A DNA stretch of 64,000 nt. It comes from Antedon mediterranea. Its lineage: Eukaryota; Echinodermata; Crinoidea; Comatulida; Antedonidae. The stretch's first letter is position 1. The number at the start of each line of letters is the position of its first letter. The notes beneath the pieces are model-generated. The model searched no databases and was not told the DNA's origin. It saw only the letters and a list, made by a program, of their open reading frames with translations. Shown here in pieces: positions 35,261-46,946 of this stretch. The stretch is from positions 1,575,922-1,639,921 of the forward strand of contig NC_092678.1 in assembly GCF_964355755.1 (NCBI RefSeq), written 5' to 3'. A program made the translations under genes and the position numbers.

Positions 35261-35944
35261 ACAGCCACATGATATCATGTTGATACCAAGAAATTAATTG
35301 TTAGGATTCATGGAACCATTGATAAAAAAGTAATTCAGTTTTTAGAAATCACCACGTGAAAAAGGATCATTTACCTATTAGGCTCTATTAATTCAAAATA
35401 ATGAATTTCTAAAAATGTAGACTTATAATTCAAGTGAAAATGTATTAGTCTCAATGAGTAGATAATGTGTTATTATAATAAGTCAAAGATGCTCTCCCAG
35501 GTGGAATACCATTCTGAGATGAGAGTGTGTCATATTGTACCTTGTCACTCATACTTTTGTTTTTGTAATTATGTTATTTTCTATGGAATATAAGATTGAA
35601 TGAATAAAAACACAGTTTTTATATTTGATTGTTAAATTCATTTTAACATCTCAGTACTTGCCTTATCTGAGACCTGTTATACCACTTAGTTCAACTACAG
35701 GTCAGCAATATGTAGTTCACACAGTACAAACTAATTTTTTCTTCCATTTTTTAACTGATCTGACTAATGGTTTGGATTAAATGTACAGGTACATTGTACT
35801 TTAAGTTCAGGTTGTTTTTTTTTACTTCTTTGTTCTGTATTAAATATGCTAAGATAGGCAAGATTTATTTGTAATCATGTAAAATACATCACATAGTTAA
35901 TTTCAAAGTTACTAAATTATACTTTGTATAAAGTATAGATTGAT

Positions 35945-36300
35945 ACAATAGAATCCTTGCTATATTGAGGAGATGCCTCTATTAAGGGAACACGTTCAAC
36001 ATTATGGTCAACAGTATATTGAGGAGATGCCTCTATTAAGGGAACACGTTCAACATTATGGTCAACAGTATATTGAGGAGATGCCTCTATTAAGGGAACA
36101 CGTTCAACATTATGGTCAACTCCTATACAAAAGACACTTCTATTAAAGAGACACTTTCATGTGAATCAAATGAAAAGAAATATGTTTTAAGACTATGGCC
36201 AACCTCTATTCAGGGGACACTTTCTTGTGAAATACTTCCGCTAATCATTCCTAATTCAGACCTGGGAGTCCTAGCATTTATGGTAACTGATTGAGGGCAC
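35945..36300. mobile_element. 'CTATTAAGGGGACAC' MITE with a 54-bp internal triplication
   Basis: The left part is ACAATAGAATCCTTGC. From 35961 a 54-bp unit (TATTGAGGAGATGCCTCTAT through GGTCAACAG) repeats three times perfectly (start points 35961, 36015 and 36069). It is followed by further family blocks (ACTTCTATTAAAGAGACAC, CCAACCTCTATTCAGGGGAC). The array therefore lies within a single transposon copy. Confidence 0.85.
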
Positions 36301-36502
36301 ATTATTTTCTCTTCAACATCCCTGTGGTATAAATGTAGCAACTGTGTGAGAAGGTTCTGTTAAACAGGATATTTTGAAATGGACTACACATGTTTTCTAT
36401 GTCATGGTTAGTTTGCATTTTGGTTTGTCATTATTATAATTATGCCCACAAAGACCAAAGTATAACAATTTTAAATGAGATTGTTAATTTTATTATGACT
36501 TT

Positions 36503-36587
36503 AGCTCTGCCTACACTATCAAACTAGTTTTTAAAAAGTGTGATGTGCCAAAATATGGTACTGATAATATATGCCCAAATATGGTAG
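36503..36587. mobile_element. Main MITE family, copy 5, right-truncated
   Basis: AGCTCTGCCTACACTATCAA then ACTAGTTTTTAAAAAGTGTG then ATGTGCCAAAATATGGTACT matches the family from its left end. The match is lost after CCCAAATATGGTAG (about 36587). Confidence 0.8.
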
Positions 36588-38209
36588 ACTTTGAAGTTTT
36601 CCTAAGCAATGTGAAAGAAGTAAGATATAGTAACATACAGAGTTATTTGTATTTTATATATAAAACATCAGTCATTTTTAATAAACATTCTACATCGTGC
36701 ATTTCTATCCTAACAAACTATTCAAAACTTTCTATTATTGAAAGGTTGAAGAAAATCATGTCCATTCTATAGTCGCCACAGATTGACATCTTCATCAGTA
36801 CTTCTATGAATGCATGATTAGTTGGGAACATGAACGCTAGTTGATCATACCCAGTACGTTTTGATTGTGCGATCATTCGAAAAAAACCTCACGACGATAT
36901 AGTAGATAGATTGGCTAAATCATTGAATTAAACTGATATAATTCTGTTCATTTTAACTTTCCAAACTTAAATCTATTGAATCCATAAGAATCCATCAAGT
37001 GGAGCACATTTCTACAAACAGTGCAGAACTTATTGGTAGGTGCTAGAAATCTAGTAATCCACAGTTTTTTGATCTGGGAATAAATTTGTCCAATTAACTT
37101 AATTCAAACTCATCGTATCGGAATGTGGGTATCTTTTGGTTTGTTTTAATAATTTGTTGGTATGTCATATATTGTAGTGAAAATACATAAAAAATTGTAA
37201 TGAACACAATGAAATATTCTTTGTAAACAGCAGGACCTATGTCTGGGAACTTGGTTTTGCAAAGGTAGGAAATGAAGGCGGTCTAATTTGATGAAATGCT
37301 TGAGTAAGTGGTACCCACAGAGACCCTGTTGTTTGCTAAATTGGTCCACAATGGTTTCACGGTGTTTAAGTAGTTCAGTAACCAGTGTCTCATGATCTTA
37401 CTGTGACCTAAGTTCAGACCATGCGGCTTGAACACAGCTTCAAATCATTGGCGAATCTCTTCCAAATCTAGAACACAGAAAGTTTATTGTGGATGGTCTT
37501 GTTTCTCCCAAACATGCTAAGATATGTTGTTTCGTACAAATGTTAGGCTGCACATAAATACTGTTGCATCTCAAATGTGCATTACTGTTATGAGAACAAG
37601 ATTCTCTATGTCGTAGGAAGTTTAAACAGGTGCGAAATGATGTAGTCTTAGCCAGTTAAGTGGGCTTTCCTAGGGTGGAACCACCTTGCCAACTACTAGG
37701 GTCCAGGGGTAGAGTGCTATACTGGTGGTCTAACAATTTCATTAAGAAAGGATACTGTATATTATTGTCATAGAATATTAATACAGTTTAAGCTCAGCTT
37801 TCTGCCCTAAAGGAAGTTTCATTTCTGATTAATTCACAAATGCTGGTGTAGCCTGGGGTCTAACAGTATGATAGTGGTGGTCGGTAGATTTGATTTTAAA
37901 CTTTTAATAGTATATTAAATTTTTAGTTTACATTGCCTGTAGGTATATAGTCTGAGATGTAATTAAGTTTTTTCCTACAGTAGTATAACCAGTGTGTCTT
38001 TTAAAATCTACTGTTAAAAGTAATTTTCCATAAAACACACCTTAATTTTAAATTATTACAACACACAGTAACACACCTATTAGTATTACAAGAAAACCTT
38101 GAGATCCCAACAAAGTACCATATCCCCAAAACAAAGGAGGGTTATCCCAAAGAAGTGGTTCTACTATATTATGAAACAATTGTGTGTTAAAACATTCTCT
38201 AACAGTACA
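36588..38209. other. No supported gene
   Basis: Mostly unique AT-rich sequence. The 37640-37730 segment (GGGCTTTCCTAGGGTGGAAC, GGGTCCAGGGGTAGAGTGC) is GC-richer and may be a dispersed repeat, but no second copy is seen here. Confidence 0.4.
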
Positions 38210-39150
38210 CAAATAATGTTAATTAACTATATTGCTTTTCTCTCTATAAAAACACAAATAATGTAGTAATTGTATTCAAATACGTATAAAACACATATTA
38301 TAAGTGCTTTTCTCTATATAACAACATATAAATAATGTTACTAACTATATAAGTATAAAACACATTATACATTATTGCTACATAACACATAAATAATGTT
38401 ACTATATAAGTATATAACACATTGCCTTAATTATAACACATAAATAATGTTACTATATAAGTATATAACACATTGCCTTAATTATAACACATAAATAATG
38501 TTACTATATAAGTATATAACACATTGCCTTAATTATAACACATAAATAATGTTACTATATAAGTATATAACACATTGCCTTAATTATAACACATAAATAA
38601 TGTTACTATATAAGTATATAACACATTGCCTTAATTATAACACATAAATAATGTTACTATATAAGTATAACACATTGCCTTAATTATAACACATAAATAA
38701 TGTTACTATATAAGTATATAACACATTGCCTTAATTATAACACATAAATAATGTTACTATATAAGTATATAACACATTGCCTTAATTATAACACATAAAT
38801 AATGTTACTATATAAGTATATAACACATTGCCTTAATTATAACACATAAATAATGTTACTATATAAGTATATAACACATTGCCTTAATTATAACACATAA
38901 ATAATGTTTCTTAACTATTATAACACATAAATAATGTTACTATATAAGTATATAACACATTGCCTTAATTATAACACATAAATAATGTTTCTTAACTATT
39001 ATAACACATAAATAATGTTACTAAATATAGTATATAACGCATTATACATTATGGCTTTTCTCTCTATAACACATAAATAATACTACTACTCTATTCATAT
39101 AAGTATAAAATGCATTACATATATTGCTTTTCTCTCTATAAATAAATATA
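38210..39150. repeat. 51-bp AT-rich satellite with degenerate flanks
   Basis: The core (about 38383-39018) is about 12 copies of a 51-bp unit built of TAACACATAAATAATGTTAC, TATATAAGTATATAACACAT and TGCCTTAATTA. One copy near 38660 lacks 4 bp (TA dinucleotides). Two units near 38910 and 38985 carry a different, shorter middle (TTTCTTAACTATTA). Flanking units at 38210-38380 and 39020-39150 (GCTTTTCTCTCTATAA...) are diverged ancestors. The array is recent and homogeneous at the centre and old at the edges. Confidence 0.95.
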
Positions 39151-40435
39151 AAAACACAATAAAATGCTCTTTAGACTAGAAATATCACCTGAAGGACAAA
39201 CCCATCAATTGGCAGTACTTATTACTTTACATTATTATAATTTACATCACTAAATAGGCTTAAACTTGTCATCACGTTATCGTTAAAACTCAATTTCATT
39301 TCGGACAAGCGTGGCAGGTAAATTGTCATTTTACAGGCCTGTCACATTACGAGTGCAGTTACAACATTTTCTTTTTGATGAGTTATTAATCTCCTCATTG
39401 AATTTATTGTTTATATAGTTTCTTTAGCTGTTATATATTGCTAGTCAGTATAAATGACTATATCCCAAGGATGTCTGTTTCAACATATAGCGCTTTTGAC
39501 TTTGTTTCCTATTATTTCATTAGATTTCTAATACTTTCAAACTCTTCTATTGGGACACCTCTATTCAGGGAACACTTCCATAAAGACGATATTTCCTGAA
39601 AAATAAACGAGAGAAAATGTATGTTTTAAGAACTGCCAACTGCCCTATTCAAAGAACATATTTATTTTTGTTCTAAAAATGCTCAAAATATAAGAAAATG
39701 GATAATTAAAGCAAATAACAATATAATCTTTCTTTATCATTTTGATTTAGATTTTTGCTTATTGTTATTTGTATCTTCATTGAGTAATTTGCCTTTATGT
39801 TTTATGAATAACCTTATTTATAAAGAGCATGCCTCACATTGCATTATGTAACATATGATACTGTATTAAGGAATTTGCCTATGATACTAGAAAAATAATG
39901 CCATATGTAGAGATACAGTACAGAGAATCGGGTGCGATTTTTACAATGTTACTAATTGTTTATTTAAAAGTTATATTTGATAATTTGTTTTCTAAATAGG
40001 TTAATCGTTGAACACCATTGCGGGTGAACTAATTTGTCATACAGTGTTGGCTGTTACTGAAGTTCAAGCCAAGTTCTCACTCGGTAAGTGGTGCCACTTT
40101 TCGTGACTTTAAATTGCTTTATAATCTCACCGACTCTGTGGGTCACCTCCCCCTTCTGAGCTTTTTAATTTGCTTAGTTGATACCAAAGACTCTATTGGT
40201 AATTTAGTAATTAATTAGGTACAATAACCTATTTAACTTAAGGCTTATTAATTACAATATCACGATTGTATTATGAGACAAGTGTTGTAATATCCTAATT
40301 ACATATAAATTCAAACTACTTTTTTGAAAAATGTCTGATTCAAAGTTCAATTAATTTGGTGTCACTATACTGATGCTCTTTGTCAGAAGTACTTAAATGT
40401 AGTGTACCCTTGTTCAATTATTAAATCACACTCTT
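39151..40435. other. No supported gene; one MITE fragment
   Basis: At 39545-39660, TATTGGGACACCTCTATTCA and GGGAACACTTCC, followed by CCAACTGCCCTATTCAAAG, form a diverged fragment of the 'CTATTAAGGGGACAC' MITE. The rest is unrecognised. Confidence 0.5.
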
Positions 40436-40858
40436 ATGACCCTCTCTTCTTGCCCTCTCTTCTTGCCCTCTCTTCTTGCCCTCTCTTCTTGCCCTCTCTT
40501 CTTGCCACTTCTACCCTGTTCCTCTGCTCCTCTCTTTTTGTCCTGCCTCTTTTCTCTCATTCCTCTCTTTTCTTTTTTGCTCTTTCCCCTACACTTCTCT
40601 TCTCCTCTTTTTTCCTTTCCTCCTTCTTCTTGTCCCTTTCTTCTCTCCTGTTCCTCTTTTTTCTCCTGCCCTCCCCTCCCCTCTTCTTGTTTCTCTCTTT
40701 TCTCTTGCCCTCTCCTCTTCTTCTCCTTGTTCCTCTCTTCTCCCTGCTCCTCTCTTTTCTCTCATCTCTGTATTTTATTCTTCTCTCCCTTCTCTTTTAT
40801 TACTTGCCCGTCTCCCTTTCCCCTCTATTCTCCCTTTCCATCTCTTTCCTCTCCTTCT
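40436..40858. repeat. Polypyrimidine tract of about 420 bp seeded by a 13-bp repeat
   Basis: One strand is almost purely C and T over some 420 bp. The first 70 bp are about five perfect copies of CTCTTCTTGCCCT (13 bp). The rest is irregular CTCTTCTTCCT-type sequence. Long open frames in all three plus frames (152-157 codons of Leu/Ser/Phe/Pro) are a consequence of lacking A, not genes. Long polypurine/polypyrimidine tracts can form triplex (H-DNA). Confidence 0.95.
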
Positions 40859-43456
40859 AAATTCATGCTCTTCATTAAGCTCTTTCGTAGGTGGTAATCC
40901 AACTAATATTCCAGTTTTTTTTCCAGAAATATCTACTGTATTTATTTAATGTTTTAATTAGAGTACAAAAACAAACATTGTTTTATTATTAGTAGAAACT
41001 TTACCAGTTCACATGTTTTCACTAACGTCTGTAACAATACAGATGGTATAAGTCAACCAATTACACGGCCACGTGTTTAAGAGTTGAATAGTTCACGAAA
41101 TCTGTAACAACCAATCAGGGTCTTCGTTAGTTATAGCGTCTGTGCTTATTGGTAAAAACCAATCACAAGCTGTGTTTGTTTAATAGAGCACATATTAATT
41201 AGTAAGAATAATTATATTTTTGTATGTCACCCAAGCTTATATTCACACACAGTTTTAGAGTATTCGAGTTTTGAACAAAGTACGTAGGATATTGAGTTAA
41301 GCGGAGGGGTTCATTATGTGTTTAAATAGATTTTAGCTTGGTACTTTTAACTTCATAATAAGGTTGTAGTTAGTAGCCTACATAGGCATGTGTAAAAGGA
41401 GCCAACCTAGCATCACCCTCCCAATCGTTCGGTTAAGTTGGTACTTGAGCAAGAGGCCCCTACTTTAAAATCCTATATCTTCGACTGTGTCAGCTGCCTC
41501 ACCCATTTACGCATATATCACTACTACATTGTTGGACCTTGAAATGGCTAAATGTATTCTTCAGTTATACATTTTCCATACACATTTTTCAATTATTTTT
41601 ATCAGTTTTAGCTGGATCCTTATTTAAGTAATTGCATACTACCGTATTTAGACTTCGTATTCATTAAAATATATTGTATCTATGAAGAATTATGTGACAT
41701 GACGTATATTGTAATTAGTGAGGTATTTCGTTTAGATACGTCATTGTACAAAGTATTATGATTGCACTGTCAACCTTTGCTGGCAGCTAGTAAAAAGTGT
41801 GTGTACTTTCTTAATCATTTAAATAATGTCCACCAGTTATACTCTCGTTAACCCTAAAGGTACAAAAAGCTATTTGGATCATGATTAAAAACTCTTAAAT
41901 CCTTACAAACAAATTACTAGACTAATACCTATTATTGCACAATCTTTTATGCCTGATTTTACAATGTGCAATTAGGATTTTTTTTCTTTTTCTGATGACA
42001 AATATTGACGCAAAGCCTACGTAATGTCAATGCATCATACTCATTAAAGAGCACCTTTACAATTAATAGGAGATTGAGATGAATTCTAGAAAGGTTTGGC
42101 TGCAAAATACGGCTGTTTTCCTGACACTTTCTTGTTTTTAAATAAAGAAAATATTTTTATTGTTGAACATATTCAAATTTGTTTTAGAAGAACCTTCAAA
42201 TAGAATTTAGATATAAGAACTTTATTCATTCATGAAACACCCTTATTAAGGGGACACTTTGTTGGTCCTGAAGGTGTCCTTTTAACAGGGAGTTGTTATT
42301 AGAAATCCCTGCCTTTAATAGGATCTCTACTGTGTTACTTTATTTGACACTGGAGAAACCTGTATTCCTCTACAAATACTGCTTAGCTACAGATATCAAA
42401 AAAGCTTTTCAAACTTAGTGTTAGTAATTCGGAAATTCCGATAAAAATTCCAAATTCTATCGACTGCACAATTTGAATAACTTAATTCATGTAATGTATA
42501 CTGTGTGTCTGTTTATCAGTCGCCGAACATAAGTATAAACAATGACAACAAATGTACAGAAATTTTGCAATAAATCCTACAATATGTTACACTTGTCTTC
42601 TAGTTTATAACAGAAGAAACCCAATTCCCCTTTGAAATGACTTTTGGATAAGGTGATGAGAATTAAATGAGTTGTGATGACGTTTACAGGCGTGTGACGC
42701 AAGTCTTGACTGTAATGCGTGACTTGTCAGTCATCAATATCATTGTTAAAATCTAGTTTTACTAATGACAAACGCATAGGGTTTCCTATATTGTTATTTT
42801 TTTGTAGTCACAAAGCGGCATGTAATGTTAGTAGTGTGTGTCAAGCTGACCGTTTAATTGTTTGAGGTTTTGTTTTAGCGGAATTGTTGTTGGTCTGAAG
42901 AGAGGAGGCGGAGGAGGATAGGCGTGGTGTGTGAGGAGGTTGCATTGTGGGGAATGTGAGGTTGTTTCCTAATGTTATTTCATGACATCAGAGCTTATCT
43001 ATCTAATTCTTTTGGGCTTATTCTAGTAGGTGCTTGTTTGTGTGGATTTGTGAAGTAATGTATGAGAGGTGTTGTATTTGTGGCATGTTACTAGTGTCTG
43101 AAGATGCTAGTTCATGACTTGACATGAAGGCTGACCTTTTAAATTATTTGGGGTTTTGTTTTTGGGGAGTGGATATTGGTACCTGATTATGAGGGATGTA
43201 GCAGTGGCTAAATGTGGACTTCCAAAAATTGTATAATAATTGCATAAACCTTACAAATGCCACCAAAAAGAATTTTGAATTCTGGAATATTCAAGTAATT
43301 AAATTCTTTGACATTGAATCAAAAAATTAACTGTGTTGCAATAATTATCATTACTCAGCAAAACTGTATCTTTATATTATTTATATATTTTCTTAAATTT
43401 GTTGTTTATGCCAATTCATTGTCTTGTGATTGGATGGTGACATAATAAACGTTAAA
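40859..43456. other. No supported gene; CCAAT cluster and one MITE fragment
   Basis: The 42229-42335 interval (CACCCTTATTAAGGGGACAC, GGTCCTGAAGGTGTCC, CTTTAATAGGATCTCTACTG) is a fairly complete short copy of the 'CTATTAAGGGGACAC' MITE. 42895-42990 is G-rich (GAGGAGGCGGAGGAGGATAG). Otherwise nothing is recognised. Confidence 0.5.
41070..41165. promoter_or_regulatory. Cluster of CCAAT boxes with an E-box, candidate regulatory site
   Basis: Within 95 bp there are CCAATTAC (41078), CACGTG (about 41091), CAACCAATCAGG (about 41109) and TTATTGGTAAAAACCAATCAC (about 41147, an inverted pair). ACCAATCA(G/C) is a strong NF-Y-type match. No transcript start or adjacent gene can be shown. Confidence 0.2.
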
Positions 43457-43540
43457 GAGCATGTGTTACCCTCGATAGTACCAGATGAAACCGAACCACA
43501 AGATGCACCAGATACAACCAGTCTACCAGCATCTATCTTG
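43457..43540 (+). CDS. Candidate 28-codon exon, acidic and proline-rich
   Basis: An open frame reads EHVLPSI and then VPDETEPQDAPDTTSLPAS. It stops being protein-like at TTG/GTAGTA (43541), a usable donor; the in-frame stop is at 43553-43555. The segment starts after TTAAAG (43457), a possible acceptor preceded by a weak pyrimidine tract. Codons rich in C, G and A contrast with the T-rich surroundings. No family is recognised. It could be one exon of a gene spanning this region, or a transposon relic. Confidence 0.2.
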
Positions 43541-43555
43541 GTAGTAAAATTCTAG

Positions 43556-45680
43556 TGTTTTATCTTGGCAGAGATTTGGGTTTTTTTCTATACCATATTG
43601 GTCTTGTGATTGTGTCCTGTGATTTGTTGAAGGGCATGAATAAGCTTTTAATTCAGGATTTTTTATGAATATTAGATAATAATCCAACCTTATTTTTAAT
43701 TACCGTTGTTTGTGCTGCTTATAGTAACTGTAGTTTTTATCTTGGCAGCAATGTTACAAAAGTGGTATTGCGATTTTCCAAAAGTTGGGCATAAAAAAAT
43801 ATATTTATTGGAAACGTTGTGAATCTTGCAATCTTTGCTTTGATTATTGTAATTATTTTAAATTAATCTTGGTTCGATCATTTTATTGAAGTTTATAATA
43901 TTGTCTTTATTTCCATTTTCATCAATAGGAGTTTCTTTGAATAGGTGTTGGCCATAGAGTTAAAATATTTGTTTGTTAAAATTTGGTTTTCCCCATATGT
44001 TAAACAATATGTTAACTAAAGCATCTTTCACACATTCTTCGTTTCCCTTCTGGTTCGTGTCAGACCACGTGTACAGCACTAGCGAATTTTCATGCGTAAA
44101 AGATGGGTGCATACCCGCATGGAGCTTCGTAAAAACTAAATATTGAGATGCGATTTTATTCTAGTGTGGAAGACGATGAAATTCAGTGTTTTCAAGTTCG
44201 TCTTGTGCTCTTGCTGTCTCTTCTCCATACCTAATCACTATTAAACCATCTTGAAATGCCAAACGATTCTGTAGTTGTAGTGTGGGTAACCCACTCTAGT
44301 CAATTTAATAGGATTTTATCCACATAAACACTTCTACACAACATCAGATGCATCAAGTACTCTGCCCGCTGAACTCAATTGTAATAAACCTTTATTTTAA
44401 GTATGCTCTAAACAAAGTAAAGACTTTTTTCTATAACAACAACACACAAACAAACTCTTCAACCCATCTGCAACCTATAGAATCCTAATGACTTAAGTAC
44501 CAGCTTTTCAGTAAACTGAGAAAATTACCTTTTAAGTTAAATTTAAAAACAAAGTAAAAAAACACCATCTGTGATGAAGAATTGTCTTAAATCTTGTTCA
44601 CACTTGTAAGGTTTAGCCATCCTTAATCTATTCATTGATCAGTTTCTTTGTATTTGGGGATAATAACAATTTGTCATTTAATTTTTGATTGCCAATAATT
44701 GCAGTTAATCGTGATATTTCAGTTTGTGACAGCTGAAACTGGTAAAGTTTTCTTTTAGACTAATCATTTTATAGTCCAGAATATGTTGGCAAATACTAGT
44801 GAATTACATTCAGTTTGTTTGTTTAGACTTAATTTACTTTTGATGACATTAACCCCAAACATTTCTTCTTAGTTGATGGGTCCCACATTTTCTTCTTATT
44901 TTCGTACTTAACTCAATGTTGTATAATATTTAGTGTATTGATTCACTGATAAGGTGCTAAATTATAAATGTCTTCCATTTGAAGTACTGTACCAAAATGA
45001 TGGTAGGCTTTTTCCTTTGCATCTTTGCACCTGCCCTTTTTCTAAGCCCTGGATCTACGAATGATCATGTTATTACAAGTACCACTGTGGTCTCCCAGAC
45101 CAGTACTAGTGTTTGTATATTTATTTATTTTATATTTATGGATTGATGCTTTTGAGTAAAATAGTTTACCCTTGCATTACAAGCCCTGCCCCAACCCTTG
45201 CTGACCTGGATATACCACTTATTATATTAATGAACATTCGTTTCAATGTACATGCCTCACACTACGGTATGTGTAATACCTCATCTTTAGCGTTTTAAAA
45301 TGATGTAGATTTGATTAATTTGTAAAATAGCATCCACAAAATAATTTATCTTTTGTGTGTCTGTCAAAATAAAAAATAGTTATTAAAAAAAGATGTTTTG
45401 TGACTGATTCATGTAGCGTTCCTTTTAAACCGTTATTGATTTTATTCTGTCACTGAGCCTTCAACTGGCATCAATGGAAATTGACAACAATACATACATA
45501 GTCGGTATGACTCCCAGTTTCTGTTAGGCCTTTTGTTGTTATAATAGGTCTATTGTCTCTAGGCACGCGAACAGCTCTGTCATACATTGTAAATATTGCC
45601 ATCGAGAGGTCTTTTTGTTTTGTTTTCACCTGATTGGCTTGGGAATTTATTGTGCCCTAGTTTCTCATAGCGACACCTCG
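43556..45680. other. AT-rich sequence, no supported gene
   Basis: Nothing recognised. Confidence 0.4.
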
Positions 45681-45689
45681 TTAGAAGCG

Positions 45690-46400
45690 CTGAAATTTAA
45701 TTAATATACAGTAGCCTAATTTAAGCAGCAAGGTCAGAAATAAATTAATTATATAGTTTTTCTATTGTTTTTCACCGATTCTGTGTGTTTTTTTCCAGAT
45801 TGATTATCCATTACAATAGTCATTATTGTTTGAAATTAATTGATACGCAGCCGGTATCAATTTTGAGTTTTAATTTGAATATTTTAAGTAGATAACTTAA
45901 TTAAAATTATCATTAATTTGTACTTTATTTTATATGTACTAATTAATATAACATGAACCTAAATCAGCATAATAATATTGTTTATAGTTTAATTTTAATA
46001 ACATTTTTTATGCTTTTTAAAATCATCAAAAATAATTGTAAATTTTTGTAGTGTTTTATTTAGATTTTGCAATAAATAATGCTAAAAAAGCAAAAAACAA
46101 ATAATATATTATTAGTTATTATTATTATTATATTTTATAGTTGTTTAGTATAATAATTAATACAGTATTACAATTTATTAAATTTAAATTGGAAATAGAT
46201 ATACATTTTTTAAGGAAACAATCCATTTTCACTAAACCATTAAGTAAGTTTGAATAAAAATAAATTAACAACAAAAAAAATTATAATTTTCATCATAATA
46301 AGTATACTTGGATATCTAAAGCTTTTCATATTGAATAATATGTTTAAAATTCAATATTATATTGTAAAATCAACTAGACGTAATTCTGAAAAATAATAAT
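45690..46400. other. Extremely AT-rich segment
   Basis: By eye, well over 80% A+T across about 700 bp, with runs such as TTATTATTATTATTATATTTT and AATTTAAATTGG and very few G or C. Such segments can act as scaffold/matrix attachment or easily melted DNA. No function is shown here. Confidence 0.6.
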
Positions 46401-46867
46401 TACTACTACAACATTTTGTAAAAGCAGTCTCGCACAGTGAATTGCACTTATTACAGATGCCGTAGTATTTACTGGATTGTTTACTATAGTTGCTTAGTGG
46501 CCAGACCTTATAAATGAGAATATGATTATAGTGTCCATGGCAACATGTGATTGTTGAGACATGTGTATGGAATTGTGAAGGCCACGTTTTTATCAATTGC
46601 TAATTGTAAATATTGGTCCCTAGAGCTTCTTCAAATAATTAAAATACATAGTCTATTTTTTGGTTGGAATATAGGTATTTACATAAAAAAACAATCATCA
46701 GTTTCATTTTTCCTAATCCTATGTTGAAATACACTGAACAGTTTTTTTTTTTCATTTTGAAGAATTTACAGTAGGATGCCTTGATAATAATTATATTTAA
46801 GAATCACCTGTACCACATTAAGGGAGGAAAGAAAGAGGTGATATCCAATCAGATTTTAATATATCAA

Positions 46868-46946
46868 GCCTCGGTAGTATAATGGTAAGGCACCTGCATA
46901 TTAATCGGAAAAGTCTATGTTCAAATCTCTATTGCAAAGACTTTTT
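46868..46946 (+). ncRNA. tRNA-like sequence, probable pseudogene
   Basis: GCCTCGGTAGTATAATGGTA closely resembles the 5' half of Gly/Asp/Glu-type tRNAs (A box). It is followed by an anticodon-arm-like CCTGCATATTAATCGGA and a B-box-like TGTTCAAATCTC, then a T run (46943-46948) like a Pol III terminator. The 3' acceptor and T stem do not pair with the 5' half, so it is a decayed tRNA gene or the head of a SINE rather than a working tRNA. The apparent anticodon (loop ATATTAA) is not meaningful. Confidence 0.45.

Noticed and set aside
38383-39018. Regularly spaced repeats that might suggest a CRISPR array
   Set aside because: Units are contiguous tandem copies with no unique spacers, in an evidently eukaryotic genome. 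The same applies to the other arrays.
40402-40949. Three overlapping open frames of 152-157 codons on the plus strand
   Set aside because: They exist only because the polypyrimidine tract lacks A and so cannot form stops. The Leu/Ser/Phe/Pro composition is that of the repeat.
46868-46946. Functional tRNA gene
   Set aside because: The acceptor and T stems do not pair, so it is listed only as a tRNA-like pseudogene or SINE head.
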